Shown here one piece after another: positions 31,121 through 42,694 of a stretch of 64,000 nt of DNA (positions are counted from its first letter, which is position 1; the number at the start of each line of letters is the position of its first letter). The notes under the pieces are model-generated. The model had not been told where the DNA came from. It did not search any database and saw nothing but the letters and a program-made list of their open reading frames with translations. The DNA comes from Stomoxys calcitrans (Eukaryota > Arthropoda > Insecta > Diptera > Muscidae), in NCBI RefSeq assembly GCF_963082655.1, contig NC_081554.1, positions 65,562,602-65,626,601 of the forward strand, in the 5' to 3' direction. Position numbers and translations under genes: made by a program.

Positions 31121-31800
31121 AAATTGAGGGCTTCTAGGGGCTCAAGAAGTCAATTCGGGAGATAGATTTGTATATGGGCCGTACTCGATGTGGGTATTAA
31201 AGGCCATATATGTATCTAACATAGTAAATTGGACTGTAGCTGAATGAAAGACAAGGCATCTTGGGCCTCAATAAGTGAATAGACTATATTCCGATCTTTT
31301 TTATACCCTACACCGCACTGTGGTACAGGGTATTATAACTTTGTACATTTGTTTGCAAGGCTAAGAAGGAGAAGAGCTTGACCCATTGGTAAGCATTCCG
31401 ATCGGCTTAGATCCACTTCCTAATTCGATTTACCTATATCCGTCTGTCTGTCCATGTATTCTTGTGCTCAAGGTATAGGTCGCATTTGTTGTCCGATTGC
31501 AATCTAATTTTGCACAAGTCACTTCTTTGATCAGACTACGAACGCCATTGATTTTGGAAAAATAGGATCAGATTTAGATACCGTTCCCATAAATAACTTT
31601 CATCCAATATGCTTCGCCTCTTTGCCAAAAAAGATGTCTGTGCCAAATTTGAAGATGATCGGATGAAAATTGTCACCTGTACGTTGTGCACAAATTAACA
31701 TTGACAGGCAGACGGACGTACATAGCTAAATCCAATCAGAAAGATTCTAAGTCGATCGGTACACTTTGTGACGACGAATATCGTCATACTCATTTTCGAT
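31121..31800. repeat. R-family remnant plus second family (CACTGTGG hairpin end)
   Basis: 31121-31300 holds R-family unit debris (GGGGCTCAAGAAGTCAATTC). At 31302 a different end begins: TTTATACCCTACACCGCACTG, then TGTGGTACAGGGTATTATAA, which can fold as ATACCCT...AGGGTAT. The body (AAGGAGAAGAGCTTGACCCA, CCGTCTGTCTGTCCATGTAT) recurs at 47858-48870. Confidence 0.65.
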
Positions 31801-31964
31801 CCATTGAAGTATTTCTTTAATTTTGTTTTGAAGAATTACAAATAAACTCTGACAGCTTAGCCCTTGTGTCTATTCATTGCTATGTGGTGGAGATGTTGTT
31901 GTTGTTGTAACGTCAGTCAGCAGCTGTTTGCGTGACGCCTACACAACACGTGGATGGCGATGAG

Positions 31965-32001
31965 TATAAAAGGGAGACACCCAAGCAAATAGGGACAACC
32001 A
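31965..32001 (+). promoter_or_regulatory. TATA-type promoter-like sequence upstream of a minisatellite
   Basis: TATAAAAG at 31965-31972 in a GC-richer context, with ACCAGTGCG about 33 bases downstream as an initiator candidate. The 55/49 bp tandem array starts about 60 bases later. It could be a retroelement promoter (for example inside an LTR) or a host non-coding gene; I cannot tell which. Confidence 0.4.
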
Positions 32002-32059
32002 GTGCGTAGCAACGAAACAGTGAACATTGGACAGCGATAAGTACGAATATTCTGATATT

Positions 32060-33320
32060 ATCCTTGGAGTACTTACATAGGTCTCCTTAACACGTACCCT
32101 GTGATCCATTCTTTATCCTTATTGGAGTGTCTATCAAGGTCTCCTGCCTATTCTGTAGAATCCTTCCGTATCCTTACGGGAGTACTTGTCACGGTCTCCA
32201 GCCTATCCTGTAGAATCCTTTCAAATCCTCACTGGAGTACTTACCGCGGTCTCCTTTATATTTTGTAGCATACTTGCGTATCCTTACGGGAATACTTACC
32301 CCGGTCTCCAGCCTATCCTGTAGAATCCTTTCATATCCCCACTGGAGTGTCTACCATGTTCTCCTGCCTATCCTGAAGAATTCTTGCATATCGTGGCGGG
32401 AGTACTTACCACGGTCTCCAGGCTATTCTGTAGAATCCTTTCATATCCTTACTGGAGTACTTACTACGGTCTCCTGTCTATCCTGTAGAATCCTTTCATA
32501 TCCCCACTGGAGTGTCTACCATGTTCTCCTGCCTATCCTGAAGAATCCTTGCATATCGTGGCGGGAGTACTTACCCCGGTCTCCAGCCTATCCTGTAGAA
32601 TCCTTTCATATCCCCACTGGAGTGTCTACCATGTTCTCCTGCCTATCATGAAGAATCCTTGCATATCGTGGCGGGAGTACTTACCAAGGTATCCTGCCTA
32701 TCCTGTAGAATCCTTGCATATCCTTGTGGGAGTACCTACCACGGTCTTCTGTCTATCCTGTAGAATTCTTACCGTAGTTTTCCTCATTGTCCTTGCTTGA
32801 GTACTTATTAAAGTCTCTTGCCGTAGTTTTCCTCATTGTCCTGGCTTGAGTACTTACTAAGGTCTCTTGCTGTAGCTTTCCTTCTTGTCCTTGCTTGAGT
32901 ATCTACTAAGGTTTCTTGCCGTAGTTTTCCTCATTGTCCTTGCTTGTGTACTTGCTAAGGTCTCTTGTCGTAGTTTTCCTAATTGTCCTTGCTGGAGTAC
33001 TTACTAAGGTCTCTTGCCGTAGTTTTCCGTCTTGTCCTGGCTTGAGTACTTACTAAGGTCTCTTGCCGTAGTTTTCCTCATTGTGCTTGCTTGAGTACTT
33101 ACTAAGGTCTCTTGCCGTAGTTTTCCTAATTATCCTTGCTGGAGTACTTACAAAGGTCTCTTGCCGTAGTTTACCTCCTTGTCCTTGTTTGAGTACTTAC
33201 TAAGGCTTGAGTACTTATTATGGTCTCTTGCCGTAGTTTTCCTCCTTGTCCTGGCTTGAATACTGAGTAAGGACTCTTGGCGTAGTTTTCCACTTTTTCC
33301 GTGAGTAGTTATTAAGATCT
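32060..33320. repeat. Two-tier minisatellite: 55 bp units then 49 bp units
   Basis: From about 32060 to 32770, roughly twelve 55 bp units read GTAGAATCCT...GGAGTACTTACC...GGTCTCC. From about 32770 to 33320, roughly eleven 49 bp units read CCGTAGTTTTCCTCATTG...GAGTACTTACTAAGGTCTC. Both share the core GAGTACTTAC-N-NNGGTCTC, which means GTAAGTACTC on the minus strand, a consensus-like 5' splice donor. The unit lengths are not multiples of three, so open frames across it are fortuitous. Isolated cores continue at 33432 and 33513. Confidence 0.9.
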
Positions 33321-34170
33321 CGCGTTGTAGCATTCAACCCTAATTCCCATAGATCGACCGTCCCTTTGTTTACCGTTCTTTAAATTGACAATAGCCGAAC
33401 CGTGGAACCTCGCTGCCTTTCCGAGTGTTTACTAGAGTACTTACCAAGGTATCAATTCCTGACATCCTCGAGAGTACCACCGTGAACCCCCCGAGAGGCG
33501 CCCTCTGAGATAGAGTACTTACAGAGGTCTCTATCACCAATCTTGGAAGCTTGGATCAACGCCTTACGCATTTTTGCTATATTTTTCTCCTAAAAATAAG
33601 TAAAATAAGTAGTCATCTCATACCAATAATTGCGTTTAAAACCAGCCCTCTATCGTCTATCTCTCTCACAATCAATAAATTTCTGTGACGAATCCTCAGC
33701 TCCGGCGATCTTACTCTCTTTTTCACGCCATTGGCAGAAATGTTTTGCCAACTTTCTTTAATGTTATTAAAGCCATTGCATGTATTAGAAAGCAATTTAC
33801 TGAGCAAGTTACTATTTAGTATGTTAAGCATATGTTGGAAGATGAGCATGTTCTGTGAACTATTTGCATAGTTTGTTAAAGGGAAAAGTTTTCGTTTGGT
33901 GAAGAGTTGTAAAACTTATTGGAACATTATAGCTGACGAAATGCTAGCTAGTGATTGCCTGAACATACAACTCACTTCATTCAAATCATTTGTCATGAGC
34001 AGTGTTGCCGTTTTCGGTAGTTTCCTACCAAAATTGGTAGTTTTTTTTTTTGGTAGGCTAGTAAGTTAACCCCAATTTTTGGTAGGTTTTCGCGACATAC
34101 AAATTTCAATTTATTTACTGAAAAATCGTAGGGGATAAATCAAATTCCACAATCAAGGGATCCTTGGCCC
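33321..34170. other. Array flank and intergenic DNA
   Basis: 33321-33540 is GC-richer and keeps two lone copies of the array core (about 33432 and 33513). It may belong to the same unit of DNA as the TATA box at 31965. The rest has a small inverted-looking TTGGTAG patch near 34020-34090 and no gene. Confidence 0.4.
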
Positions 34171-34179
34171 TGGCACGCA

Positions 34180-36720
34180 CAATGAAGATCGAATTTAGAT
34201 TTTAAGCTATGAGCAGACGGCTGCAGTATTCTGTTACCTATCTAGGCGGGAGTGACATCCTTCCGAAATGGCTTTCAGGCTCATGCCAAGGTGGCCTCCG
34301 TCCCGCTAAATCGTAGCAAGGCTTGGAGAACACTCTGTGCCTCTTAATCATTAAGTTGGTAATTTAGGTTCTGATGATACGATATCCAGATTAATGCCTG
34401 ACCTGGCTCTGAACCTAAGTACTCATAAGGTCTTGCGTCAACCCTCTCGAGGACCTCACTGTTTGCAAAGACACCTTCGGGTCAACATAAAGGTGACTAC
34501 ATTTTTGGACACAGATAACGGCTACAATTTGGATCCGAATGCACTAATGGATAAACCAACAGACAGGAGAATACCAGATAGAGATATGGAGTTAACCTTT
34601 AGGAGCAGCTCCAAAACTAGCCGCTCATCAGTAAAAACAAAACGTACTTCCGAGATGAGCGCGAACGAAACAAAAGGAACTGAAATGCTAATACCATGTG
34701 GCACTTTGACTCAATCGAAAGATTAAGGAAGTAACATCCCAAGCAGCTCACGGGCCACTGACGATGTACCCCGTTTTGGGAGAATCTTCCAGACGCAATG
34801 CTCCCCGAAACAGATGTATATAACAAAGATGAGAATATCGGAGTAAGAAGCCCTGGCAAGTTGCCACACCGTCCTTCGGAAAATGAAGGCAGCAATAGGC
34901 AAGCAGAGAAATGTTCAAAGCGGGGTATCCAAGATAGACGGGCTATTGGACGTGATAACCGGCTACCGTAGAAGCTGTAAAACAGCAGAGTAGCAAGAGA
35001 GAAGCCTACAAGTCTGGGATAATATATTAGAACCCCAACATGGATACCCCGACTACTCAGAACAAAAGAAGCGCCCCCAGAAGAAGAAGAGCCCAGCGGA
35101 ATCAAACCCGGAAAAGGAGCGGAAAAAAAGGCTTTCAAAAACCCTGTTGTCGCAAAAGCTTGAGGCTCCATTCCTAAGAGGAGCTAAGGGGAAGGAGCCT
35201 AGAAGAAAACCACGACCTAAGAAGCCCAGAGAACGTCCAGACATCGTCCCCGTAAAACACCGTGAGGGTCATAGTTAAGCCGGCTTCCTGAAAAGCCTCA
35301 GTAAGAAGGTCAACCCTCACGATGCCGACGATGCAGTACAAACCATCAGGAAGATTAAAATTGGCTCCATACTCCTCATAATGGGGAAACGAGGGAAAGA
35401 GGACACCTTCCGAGAGTCTATTAAGAGCATACGGAGCACCAGATCATAGTGCAAAATATAAAGTCGAATACCACCACTGAAATTGCAACACAAACTCTGC
35501 CAAACTATGATCCGCACAAAGAGCTAGGTGACAACCAGCCACATAGGTTGTTGTCTGTGAGCACCACACTGTGTGGTGTTCATTGCTGTCACGAGAAGCG
35601 TAGCTGCGAGCTACCGGGCCCGTCCACAGGTTGCGGATAGTGGAAAGCTCCATACGGAGTAGCTGCAACGACAGTCGCGGACTCTCGGTAGCGGTAGAGT
35701 CTCCGTGAGAGGCCGGCGGCACCGGTTCTTGTACAAATACTGAGTGCCTTTGATGCTCGATGTGACAAGGCGGGTTATTGGCGCCTTTGAATAACCAATG
35801 GCCACACTGCTTCCGCGGCGATCGATCCTTTGGACCGGAATGAGCTTGCTCACCTACAGGAGCTTGACGAGGATCGTCATATGAAAATGTGGTTATAACA
35901 ACATGGACTCAGTAGAGCTGCTACTGTTGACAAGATGACACATACCTTTGGTGATAGGGATGCATGTAGATGCCATTATCATCTCCACAAAGACGTCTGT
36001 CAAATACCTAGGGATTCGACTGGATTCCAGATTAACGGACATGAAGCAAATCGAGTATGCAACGACGAAAGCAGCGCAGATCAATGTAGGAGGACCAAGC
36101 AAGAGAAAGATACTAATGTAGACCGCTAACAGCATCATACTGTATGGCTCCGAAATATGGGCGCCGACCCTAGAGACGCAGACGAGAGCAAGGAGACTAA
36201 TATCGGTGCAAAGAATAGCAGGGATATGAGTCACATCAGCCTATCGCACGGTGTCAGAAGAAGCCGTGCTTGTAATAGCAGACATGACTCCCATTAATCT
36301 CCTTGCAATGGAGCGACACAATATCTTTAGAGCCAAATACGAGGGCTTGGATCATACTAACCTCGCACGAGGTATAGAAAAAAACCATGCAAAGATGGCA
36401 ATATAGTCCTTGCGAAAATGAGAGGAATTGGGAAGCAGTCACCAGATACGCTGAACGTATACTATGTAGGAAAAAGATGGACCTCGACGCAACGGCGTGA
36501 GGAACAAAGCGGAGGTCTGGATGAACAAAATATGTGGAGGAGATGGTTAAGCACCAAATTAGGGGTCCACCACGAAGTAATGCGAAAGTAGTTCCGATGT
36601 GGAATCTGTACCCCAAGGTGATATAGGGTTGGTTTTTAGCCTGTACTGCCGACTCGACGGAGTCCGGCATACGACAATCAACGCAATTGTTAGATGCTTA
36701 AAGCATTTTCCCATCCTATC
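34180..36720 (+). mobile_element. R1-like non-LTR retrotransposon relic, internally deleted
   Basis: The first part (34394-35440) has a gag-like, Lys/Glu/Pro-rich frame (EEEPSGIKPGKGAEKKAF near 35080-35140) and then a GKRGKEDTFRESIKSI stretch, like ORF1 of R1-type LINEs. After the nested short element, 35950-36420 encodes the C-terminal RT region: SVKYLGIRLDSRL, ANSIILYGSEIWAPTLE, SVQRIAG and MTPINLLAMER. The endonuclease and RT catalytic core are missing. Stops and frameshifts are frequent. Confidence 0.72.
35555..35905 (+). mobile_element. Short LINE-5'UTR-derived element, copy 3
   Basis: CTGTGTGGTGTTCATTGCTG, CCGTCCACAGGTTGCGGATA, CTCCATACGGAGTAGCTGCA, AATGAGCTTGCTCACCTACA and a degenerate TTATAACAACA tail, in the same order as at 24262-24660. 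It lies inside the R1-like LINE and probably inserted after the LINE was dead. Confidence 0.78.
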
Positions 36721-36796
36721 CTGCAAAAAAAAATCTAATTGTTTCACTTCCTGTCGGTTCTGTGTGTTCTTTAAGAGTGCAGAATAAAATCACTTT

Positions 36797-38207
36797 TATA
36801 CCCACAACCATAGGATAGGGGTATACTTATCTAATCATTCCGTTTGTAACACCTCGAAATATTGATCAGCGACCCAAATTTCGCCCATGAATATTTCACT
36901 AAGGAACAGGGGAAGACTTCTCACATATCAATGAGTGCAGTCCGATTCAAGTTTAAGGAGCCTCCTTTTTATAGCCTAGTCCGAACGGAGTGCCACAGTG
37001 GCATAGTATCTCACAAATGTTGCCAGCAGTAGGAGAGAAATACACCGTTAATAATTTTTTCTGATGGTCTCGCCAGGATTCGAACCCAGGCGTTCAGCGT
37101 TATAGGCGGACATGCTAACCTCCAGTAAGTCGGATGTCAGGAGGCTTAAAACAACTCTCTGTTTAAAATTTTGTCCAAATCGGGTTATAATTACGGCTTT
37201 ATGGGCTTAAGGCTTTCAATTGGCAGATCGGTTTATATGGCGGCTACATCTAAATATTGTCCGATATGGGTCATATTTAGGTGTGATAATGGAAGGCTGA
37301 AAACGACTCACTGTTGCAAGTTTCAGCGAAATCGAGTTATAAATGCAGCATTTATTGGCTCAAGACACTTAATCGGCAGATCGCTCTATATGGCATCTAT
37401 ATCTGAATATACACCGATCTGAACCATATTTGAGTCGCATATCGGGAGGATTTAATCAACTCACTTTTTCAAATTTCAGCGAAGTCGGATAAAAATTGAG
37501 GCTTTTATGGGTTTAAGACCCTAAATCGGCAGATCGGTCTATATGGCAGCTATATCTAAACATAATCCGATCTGGTCCACATTTGAGTTGGTTGTCGAGG
37601 GGCTTAAAGAAACTCACTATCTTAAATTTTTTTACTCTTAATCGGCAGATCGGTCTTCACCATATTTGAGTCGAATATCGGGAGGCTTAAACACCTTTAC
37701 AGGTGGATAATAAATGCGCCTGTAAAGGGCTTAAGACCCTTAACCGGCATATCGGACTATATGGTAGCTATATGAAAGCATGGTCCGATATGGGCTTTAT
37801 TCATTTTGAATATCGGGGCCCCTAGTACAACTTCCAAATGTCAGCGAAATCGGACAAAAAATGCGGCTTTTACGGGCTCAAGACCCTAAATCGCTAGATC
37901 GGTCTATATGGCAGCTATATCCAAATATATTCCGATTTGGCCCATTCAAGAACGTAACCTGTGTATAAAAGAAATACAAGTCTGTGCAAAATTTCAACTC
38001 AATAGCTCAATTTTTAAAGAGTGTAGCGTGATTACAGCTGACGGACAGACACACGGACCTCGTTAAATCGACTTAGAAATTTTCGACGATCCGAAATATA
38101 TATGCTTTATAGGGTCGGAAATGGACACATCGAAATGTGTTGCAAACGTAATGACTAAATGAATATACTCCCTATCCTATGGTAGTGGGTATAAAAATGC
38201 GAAAATC
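36797..38207. repeat. R-family element pair interrupted by a SINE
   Basis: It begins with a reversed end (TTTTATACCCACAACCATAGG, CACCTCGAAATATTGATC), is cut by a SINE (36886-37120), then continues as about six plus-orientation units. These carry GATCGGTCTATATGGCAGCT and GGGCTTAAGACCCT and end CCCTATCCTATGGTAGTGGG at about 38200. Confidence 0.75.
36886..37120 (-). mobile_element. tRNA-derived SINE nested in an R element
   Basis: The minus strand shows the tRNA-like head (GGTTAGCATGTCCGCC and B box GGTTCGAATCC, plus-strand 37077-37087). Body and 3' blocks follow as in the copy at 46937-47216. The first bases of the head are missing. Confidence 0.8.
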
Positions 38208-40237
38208 AAACATACTAAAGTCACAACATTTTAAAATAACGGTTGTTTTTTGATCTGATCTCCTATGCATTTAGGTCGCCTTTTGAACTATGTCCGTTAT
38301 ATATATATAGGCTGTGAACATGACTAGACTGTCTGTGAAAATCATGACGATTTATGACGTATACTTGAGTGGCAACACTGGTCATGAGTACAGTGTCACG
38401 TATGTTTGATAAAGTTTCATAACTTGTGGTACATCAATCATACGCAGGGTGTAACTTTGGCAGAAAGTTTTAATTATGCATATGGTGGCTTAGAAAAATA
38501 TATATATTAAAGAGGGTAAAATCAAAAGGGATTGTTTTTTAAGTTTTGCATGTACAAAGAACGGGAAATTAAAGAAAACATGCAATAGTTTTTAAACATC
38601 TACAACTCTTTAGAAATATTGGCATACACTCTATAATTATAGAAAATTAAAGAAATTTCTCAGATCAAATAGAAAAATCCTGATAAGATTTATTCTTGTT
38701 CAAGCTAGAAGTCATAAGCCATTTCATAAGGTTTCGAAGCTTTCGCCCCGTATCATTTACCCTCTTGCTCCCATAAATAGTTCACATAGCCTCTATCAAC
38801 CTTAGACGCTAATCCTTTTCGTTTTGCCCTTATTAAGGCAGCAAGCGCATGAAAATCCCTATCTCGATGTGCTCTTTACTTCCCCGCTGATAGACACCAT
38901 TAAAGGATACTACAAGAATAGCCAAATTCATGGTATATAAGATTGGGTTTTTACTGTTTTACAGTTCATATTTGTTGTTGTTTATGTTCCGCTTTTATTG
39001 ACTCTTTTTTAAATTGGCAAACTTTTGAGAATTTGAGACGTAGATTAAAGTTGCCACAGAAAGCTTAAAGTCCTTTGGCCGTAAAGGATTTTCTAATAAA
39101 TCCTTGTTATTGTCTGTGTAAAATAAACGTGAAGAGGACTAAGAGATAGAGAGTAGGAGGGAAAGAAGAAGAAGAACTTAAAACTTGTGATTTGTTTCAA
39201 TGTAAACTTAAGTTTTAAATCCCAAGAACAACAATAGCGGTGGTTTTTGTTTTATTATTTCGGATGTTGCTTCTCATGGTAGTGGTGGTGGTTGCCTTCT
39301 CTAACTATATCCTGACAAGGACAACAACAGTTTGCCAACATTTGGGCAAAAGTTTGGCATTTTTAAAAAGGCAGGCAAAAAATGATTTTGGGTGTCTTGT
39401 CGAAACGCTACGATGGCCCTAACTGCTGCGGCAGCTATGAAGGAGGAAGCGCCAGAACACCAAGCATGAAGAATGATGATGCTTGCTATGGCGGTAACGT
39501 AGTTGTATGTTGCGTTGTTGTTCTCAGCAATGGTGTTGATTGTTCTTCTCCTCCCTGTTGTTTATAAATTGAAGGCAAATGATAGCAACAACCATTTCCT
39601 TACATTCTTCGAAATGAAAAGGGAAGCCAATGGCCTTCCTTGTGCTTTGTAACGTTGAGGCTAAAAACAAACAGTCATTAGCTACAAATTGTGGAGGGTT
39701 TTGTGGAGGCAGGGCTAAATGAAAGCAAAAGTTTCAATTTTTCCAATGAATGAACAACATAGGCTTTAATCAATTTACGTGCTCTCCATTATGCCAAAGA
39801 AATCTCCAAAGGACAATAAAGTTTACAAAAGGATTTTCTTGTTTATTTGTCCAGACTTAAGAAGCTCATGTGGATACCATAGCCATTGGTGGAAAGTTTT
39901 AACTGGTGCGTTGAATCACTAGCAATACTTGGATTATACAAAATGGGTCAATTTAGAGATGGAGGGAGATTCAAAATAGGAGCTGAATTTGATGCTGTAG
40001 AAGAGACAAGCGTTTTTACTTATTTAGCAATAAGTTGGGTGCAATAAAACGGGTGGCACTGCTTTCGGAAATGAGTCTGTATGCGCACAAAAACTTTTCA
40101 TGAGAAGATCAAAGGAGTCTTATAAGGATGATTTCCTATCGGACACAGAATATGAGTCTCATGCAGTATGGTCAAAAATATGTGCAGGGATCATGTTCCT
40201 GTTTCTAGAGCTTAATTACCATCATTGTATAGCCTGG
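38208..40237. other. Intergenic, no supported gene
   Basis: Contains short open frames at 39240-39567 with Val- and Cys-rich products but no family motif, splice context or repeat signature. A (TA)n tract lies at about 38300-38312. I would not annotate a gene here. Confidence 0.4.
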
Positions 40238-42330
40238 CTGACACCGGTAACTATGACCACCACACAGGTAGGAAATGTGAGCCCCGACTTGTGTGGTGTT
40301 CATCGTTTATCATGGAAAGGTTAGCTGAGGGCTACCGGGCGCGTCCACAGGTTGCGGATAGTGGAAAGCTTCGTTTTTATGCGGAGAAGCTGCTATTGAG
40401 GCCGCGGGCAGTCAGTAATGTCTAGAGGAGGGTCTCAGTGAGGGGTCAGGTGGAACTGACTCTTACTTAAATACTGAGTGCCAATAATACTCGAGATAAG
40501 AAGGCGAGTTATTGGCTCCTTCAAATAACCAATGGTCATCGTCAAGCGTTTGTTCCCAGGTTAGGGGCGGCTGGATGTGAGCGTAAGATCTTGGAGCAAG
40601 CGGCCCAGGGGTACATGTGAGATCCCACAAAGCCCATGCGGTTAGGGCGCTGGGCCAGTAACCCGCCCCCGGAAAACTATGAGAAATACTATTTGAAACA
40701 AAGGAATAGTAAAAACGGCACCCCAACCTTGGCAACCACGCAAACGAAAAGGACCATGATTTGCGGATCTGCACCTCGAATGTCCGCACTCGTGAAATTA
40801 CAGTGGAATTACAAAGAATGGAAAACACGGACCCCCTAACGTTGACAACCCAATCAAACGATAAAGGGACCATGATTTGCGGATCGGCACCTGGAATTTT
40901 CGGACTATTTATTGAGAAGTTGAAGTACTCACACTTGCGGATGTATTCGAGAAGTACAAGGCAGATATTACCGTCTTACAGGAAGTGAGATAGACCGGGA
41001 ATGGCGTCACAACAACACCAAACGGTAACGAACTATACTATTGCTGCTATAAAACGAGGCATGAATTTGGCTGTGGATTTATGGTTAGTCGGTGATTGAA
41101 ACACTTTGTTTCAGGCTTTACTCAGGTGGATGAGAGGCCAGCTACAATCTGCATAAAAATAAATTCTTCAACATCAGCCTTATTTGTGCCCATGCCCCGA
41201 CGGAAGACAAGGACGAGCAAGGATATTTTCTACTTCGCCAATGATATTAAAATCGTTTTGTGAGATTTTAATGCAAAGATAGGGAAGGGAAATACCTTTG
41301 GTCCAACAGTCGGAAAATTTTGACTAAACGAAGAAACTTCCCATAATGGATTGAGGCTAAATTTCGCCGCGGCAAAAAATATAACAGTTAGCAGCATCAG
41401 ATTTCAATATCGAAGGATTCACATGGCCACATGGTTGTCACCCGAAAAAAACACAAGAAACCAAATTGATCATATTGTAATAGATGGAAGGCTTTCATGT
41501 AGCGTGTTCGATGTGCAATCGATCGGAGGAGCAAACATAGGTTTGGATCATTACCTTGTTGCAGCATAGGTTTGTGCCCGTCTGAGCATGGCAAGAAAAG
41601 AACCCAACAGATGGCAACGGAGTACTCCAATCGACTGGCCCAATGCTTAATGAAAGGGTACCTGAAGCCTCCCCTAAGAAACCCATGGTACGACCAAGAG
41701 TGTTGAGATGCTACTGAAGCCAAGAATGTGGCATACAGAGTAACCCTGCAATCAGTAGCAACGCTTTAGATGAAGGAAAGGTATCGGGAGAAAAGGAGAG
41801 AGGAGAAACGTCTATTCGGTAGAAAGAAGAAGGAAATGGAAAGACGTGAGTGTGAGCGAATTGAGATGTACAGACGTCAGAATGAAGTTCGGAAATTCTA
41901 CCAAACAATCAAACATGAAATCGATGGATTTGGTAAAGGCACATCCTGCTGCAGAGACAAAGAAGGAAATCTGGCAACTGATACAGAGAGTATGTTGAGG
42001 ATGTGGAAAGAACAATTTACCAGGGCCGACGATGGCGAAGAAATTGATACAGCAGAACCAATCCCTGCTGATGGTATAAAATGTTTACCTCCTAGTCAGA
42101 ATGAGGTCCAAGTAGCAGTGACCCGACTGAAGAACAACAAGGCAGCAGGAGCCAACGGGTTGCCCGCTTAACTATTTAAGACCGGAGACGACACGCTGAT
42201 AAGGACTATGCATCAGTTTGTCTGCGTGATATGGCTAGAAGATCGCATAGCCGATGATTGGTACATAACCATACTATGTGTCATACACAAGATGGAATGT
42301 GCCAACTACAGATAAATAAGTCTCCTCACA
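40238..42330 (+). mobile_element. Endonuclease/RT LINE, 3'-truncated (copy B)
   Basis: The leader (40238-40755) matches copy A's and includes ACTATGACCACCACACAG, CAGGTTGCGGATAGTGG and CGCCCCCGGAAAACTATGAG. The protein start MICGSAP occurs twice (40758 and 40874), a local duplication. Endonuclease pieces run to about 41569 (WLSPEKNTRNQIDHIVIDG, GANIGLDHYLVAA). A Lys/Arg/Glu-rich segment follows (MKERYREKRREEKRLF, 41770). RT start lies at 42100-42170 (VTRLKNNKAAGANGLPA) and the copy fades after about 42330. Stops interrupt it throughout. Confidence 0.85.
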
Positions 42331-42339
42331 ATCGTCCGT

Positions 42340-42690
42340 CATGACAGGTCACTGTCTAATCGGAAAACATACTGACAGACTGAAGGTTGCCAGCAACGAC
42401 TTTTGCAAAAGCTTTGAGGACATCGAAGAAGAAGAGACTATAGAACACCTTTTATGTGTGTCCCGCAATAGCAGTCAGAAGGAGTCCCACTTTAGGTTCT
42501 CATTTCTTTGAGAATCTGTCTGATTTAGCGGATGTGAACACTCTCAAATTATTGGACTTTTTAAAGCGATCTGGATGGTTGAAAGGTAGGAACCAAAAGG
42601 CATCTTCCTTCTTCTGTTCCTGTGGTATCACAATGGACTAAAACGTCTAAGTGAGTCTGATGGCAGACTGCCACTTAAACCTTAACTAAA
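42340..42690 (+). mobile_element. 3' end of a different non-LTR retrotransposon
   Basis: The frame encodes TGHCLIGKH-DRLKVA and then C...C...EEETIEHLLCVCP, the Cys/His knuckle that follows RNase H in I/LOA/R1-type elements. It continues as FFENLSDLADV-TLKLLDFLKRSGW to a stop at 42641. The DNA ends with a short CTTAACTAAATTAACCTGA tail, reminiscent of the CCTAA tails of the RNase H LINEs here. Confidence 0.65.
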
Positions 42691-42694
42691 TTAA

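Noticed and set aside
32274..32800. Open frames of 125 and 83 residues with repeating SYPHWSVYHVLLPI blocks
   Set aside because: They are translations of the 55 bp minisatellite; the unit is not a multiple of three, so the repeat pattern shifts frame and no start or splice context supports a protein.
31850..33600. LTR of a retrotransposon containing the TATA box and the minisatellite
   Set aside because: Attractive, but I could not find a matching second LTR, a primer-binding site or gag/pol next to it in this window, so I left it as a possibility only.
34617..35171. 184-residue minus-strand frame, Ser/Phe/Leu-rich
   Set aside because: It is antisense to the gag-like part of the R1-like LINE; composition is the mirror of a Lys/Glu-rich coding strand.
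39240..39567. Two overlapping Val/Cys-rich frames
   Set aside because: No recognisable domain, alternative frames over the same DNA, no supporting signals.
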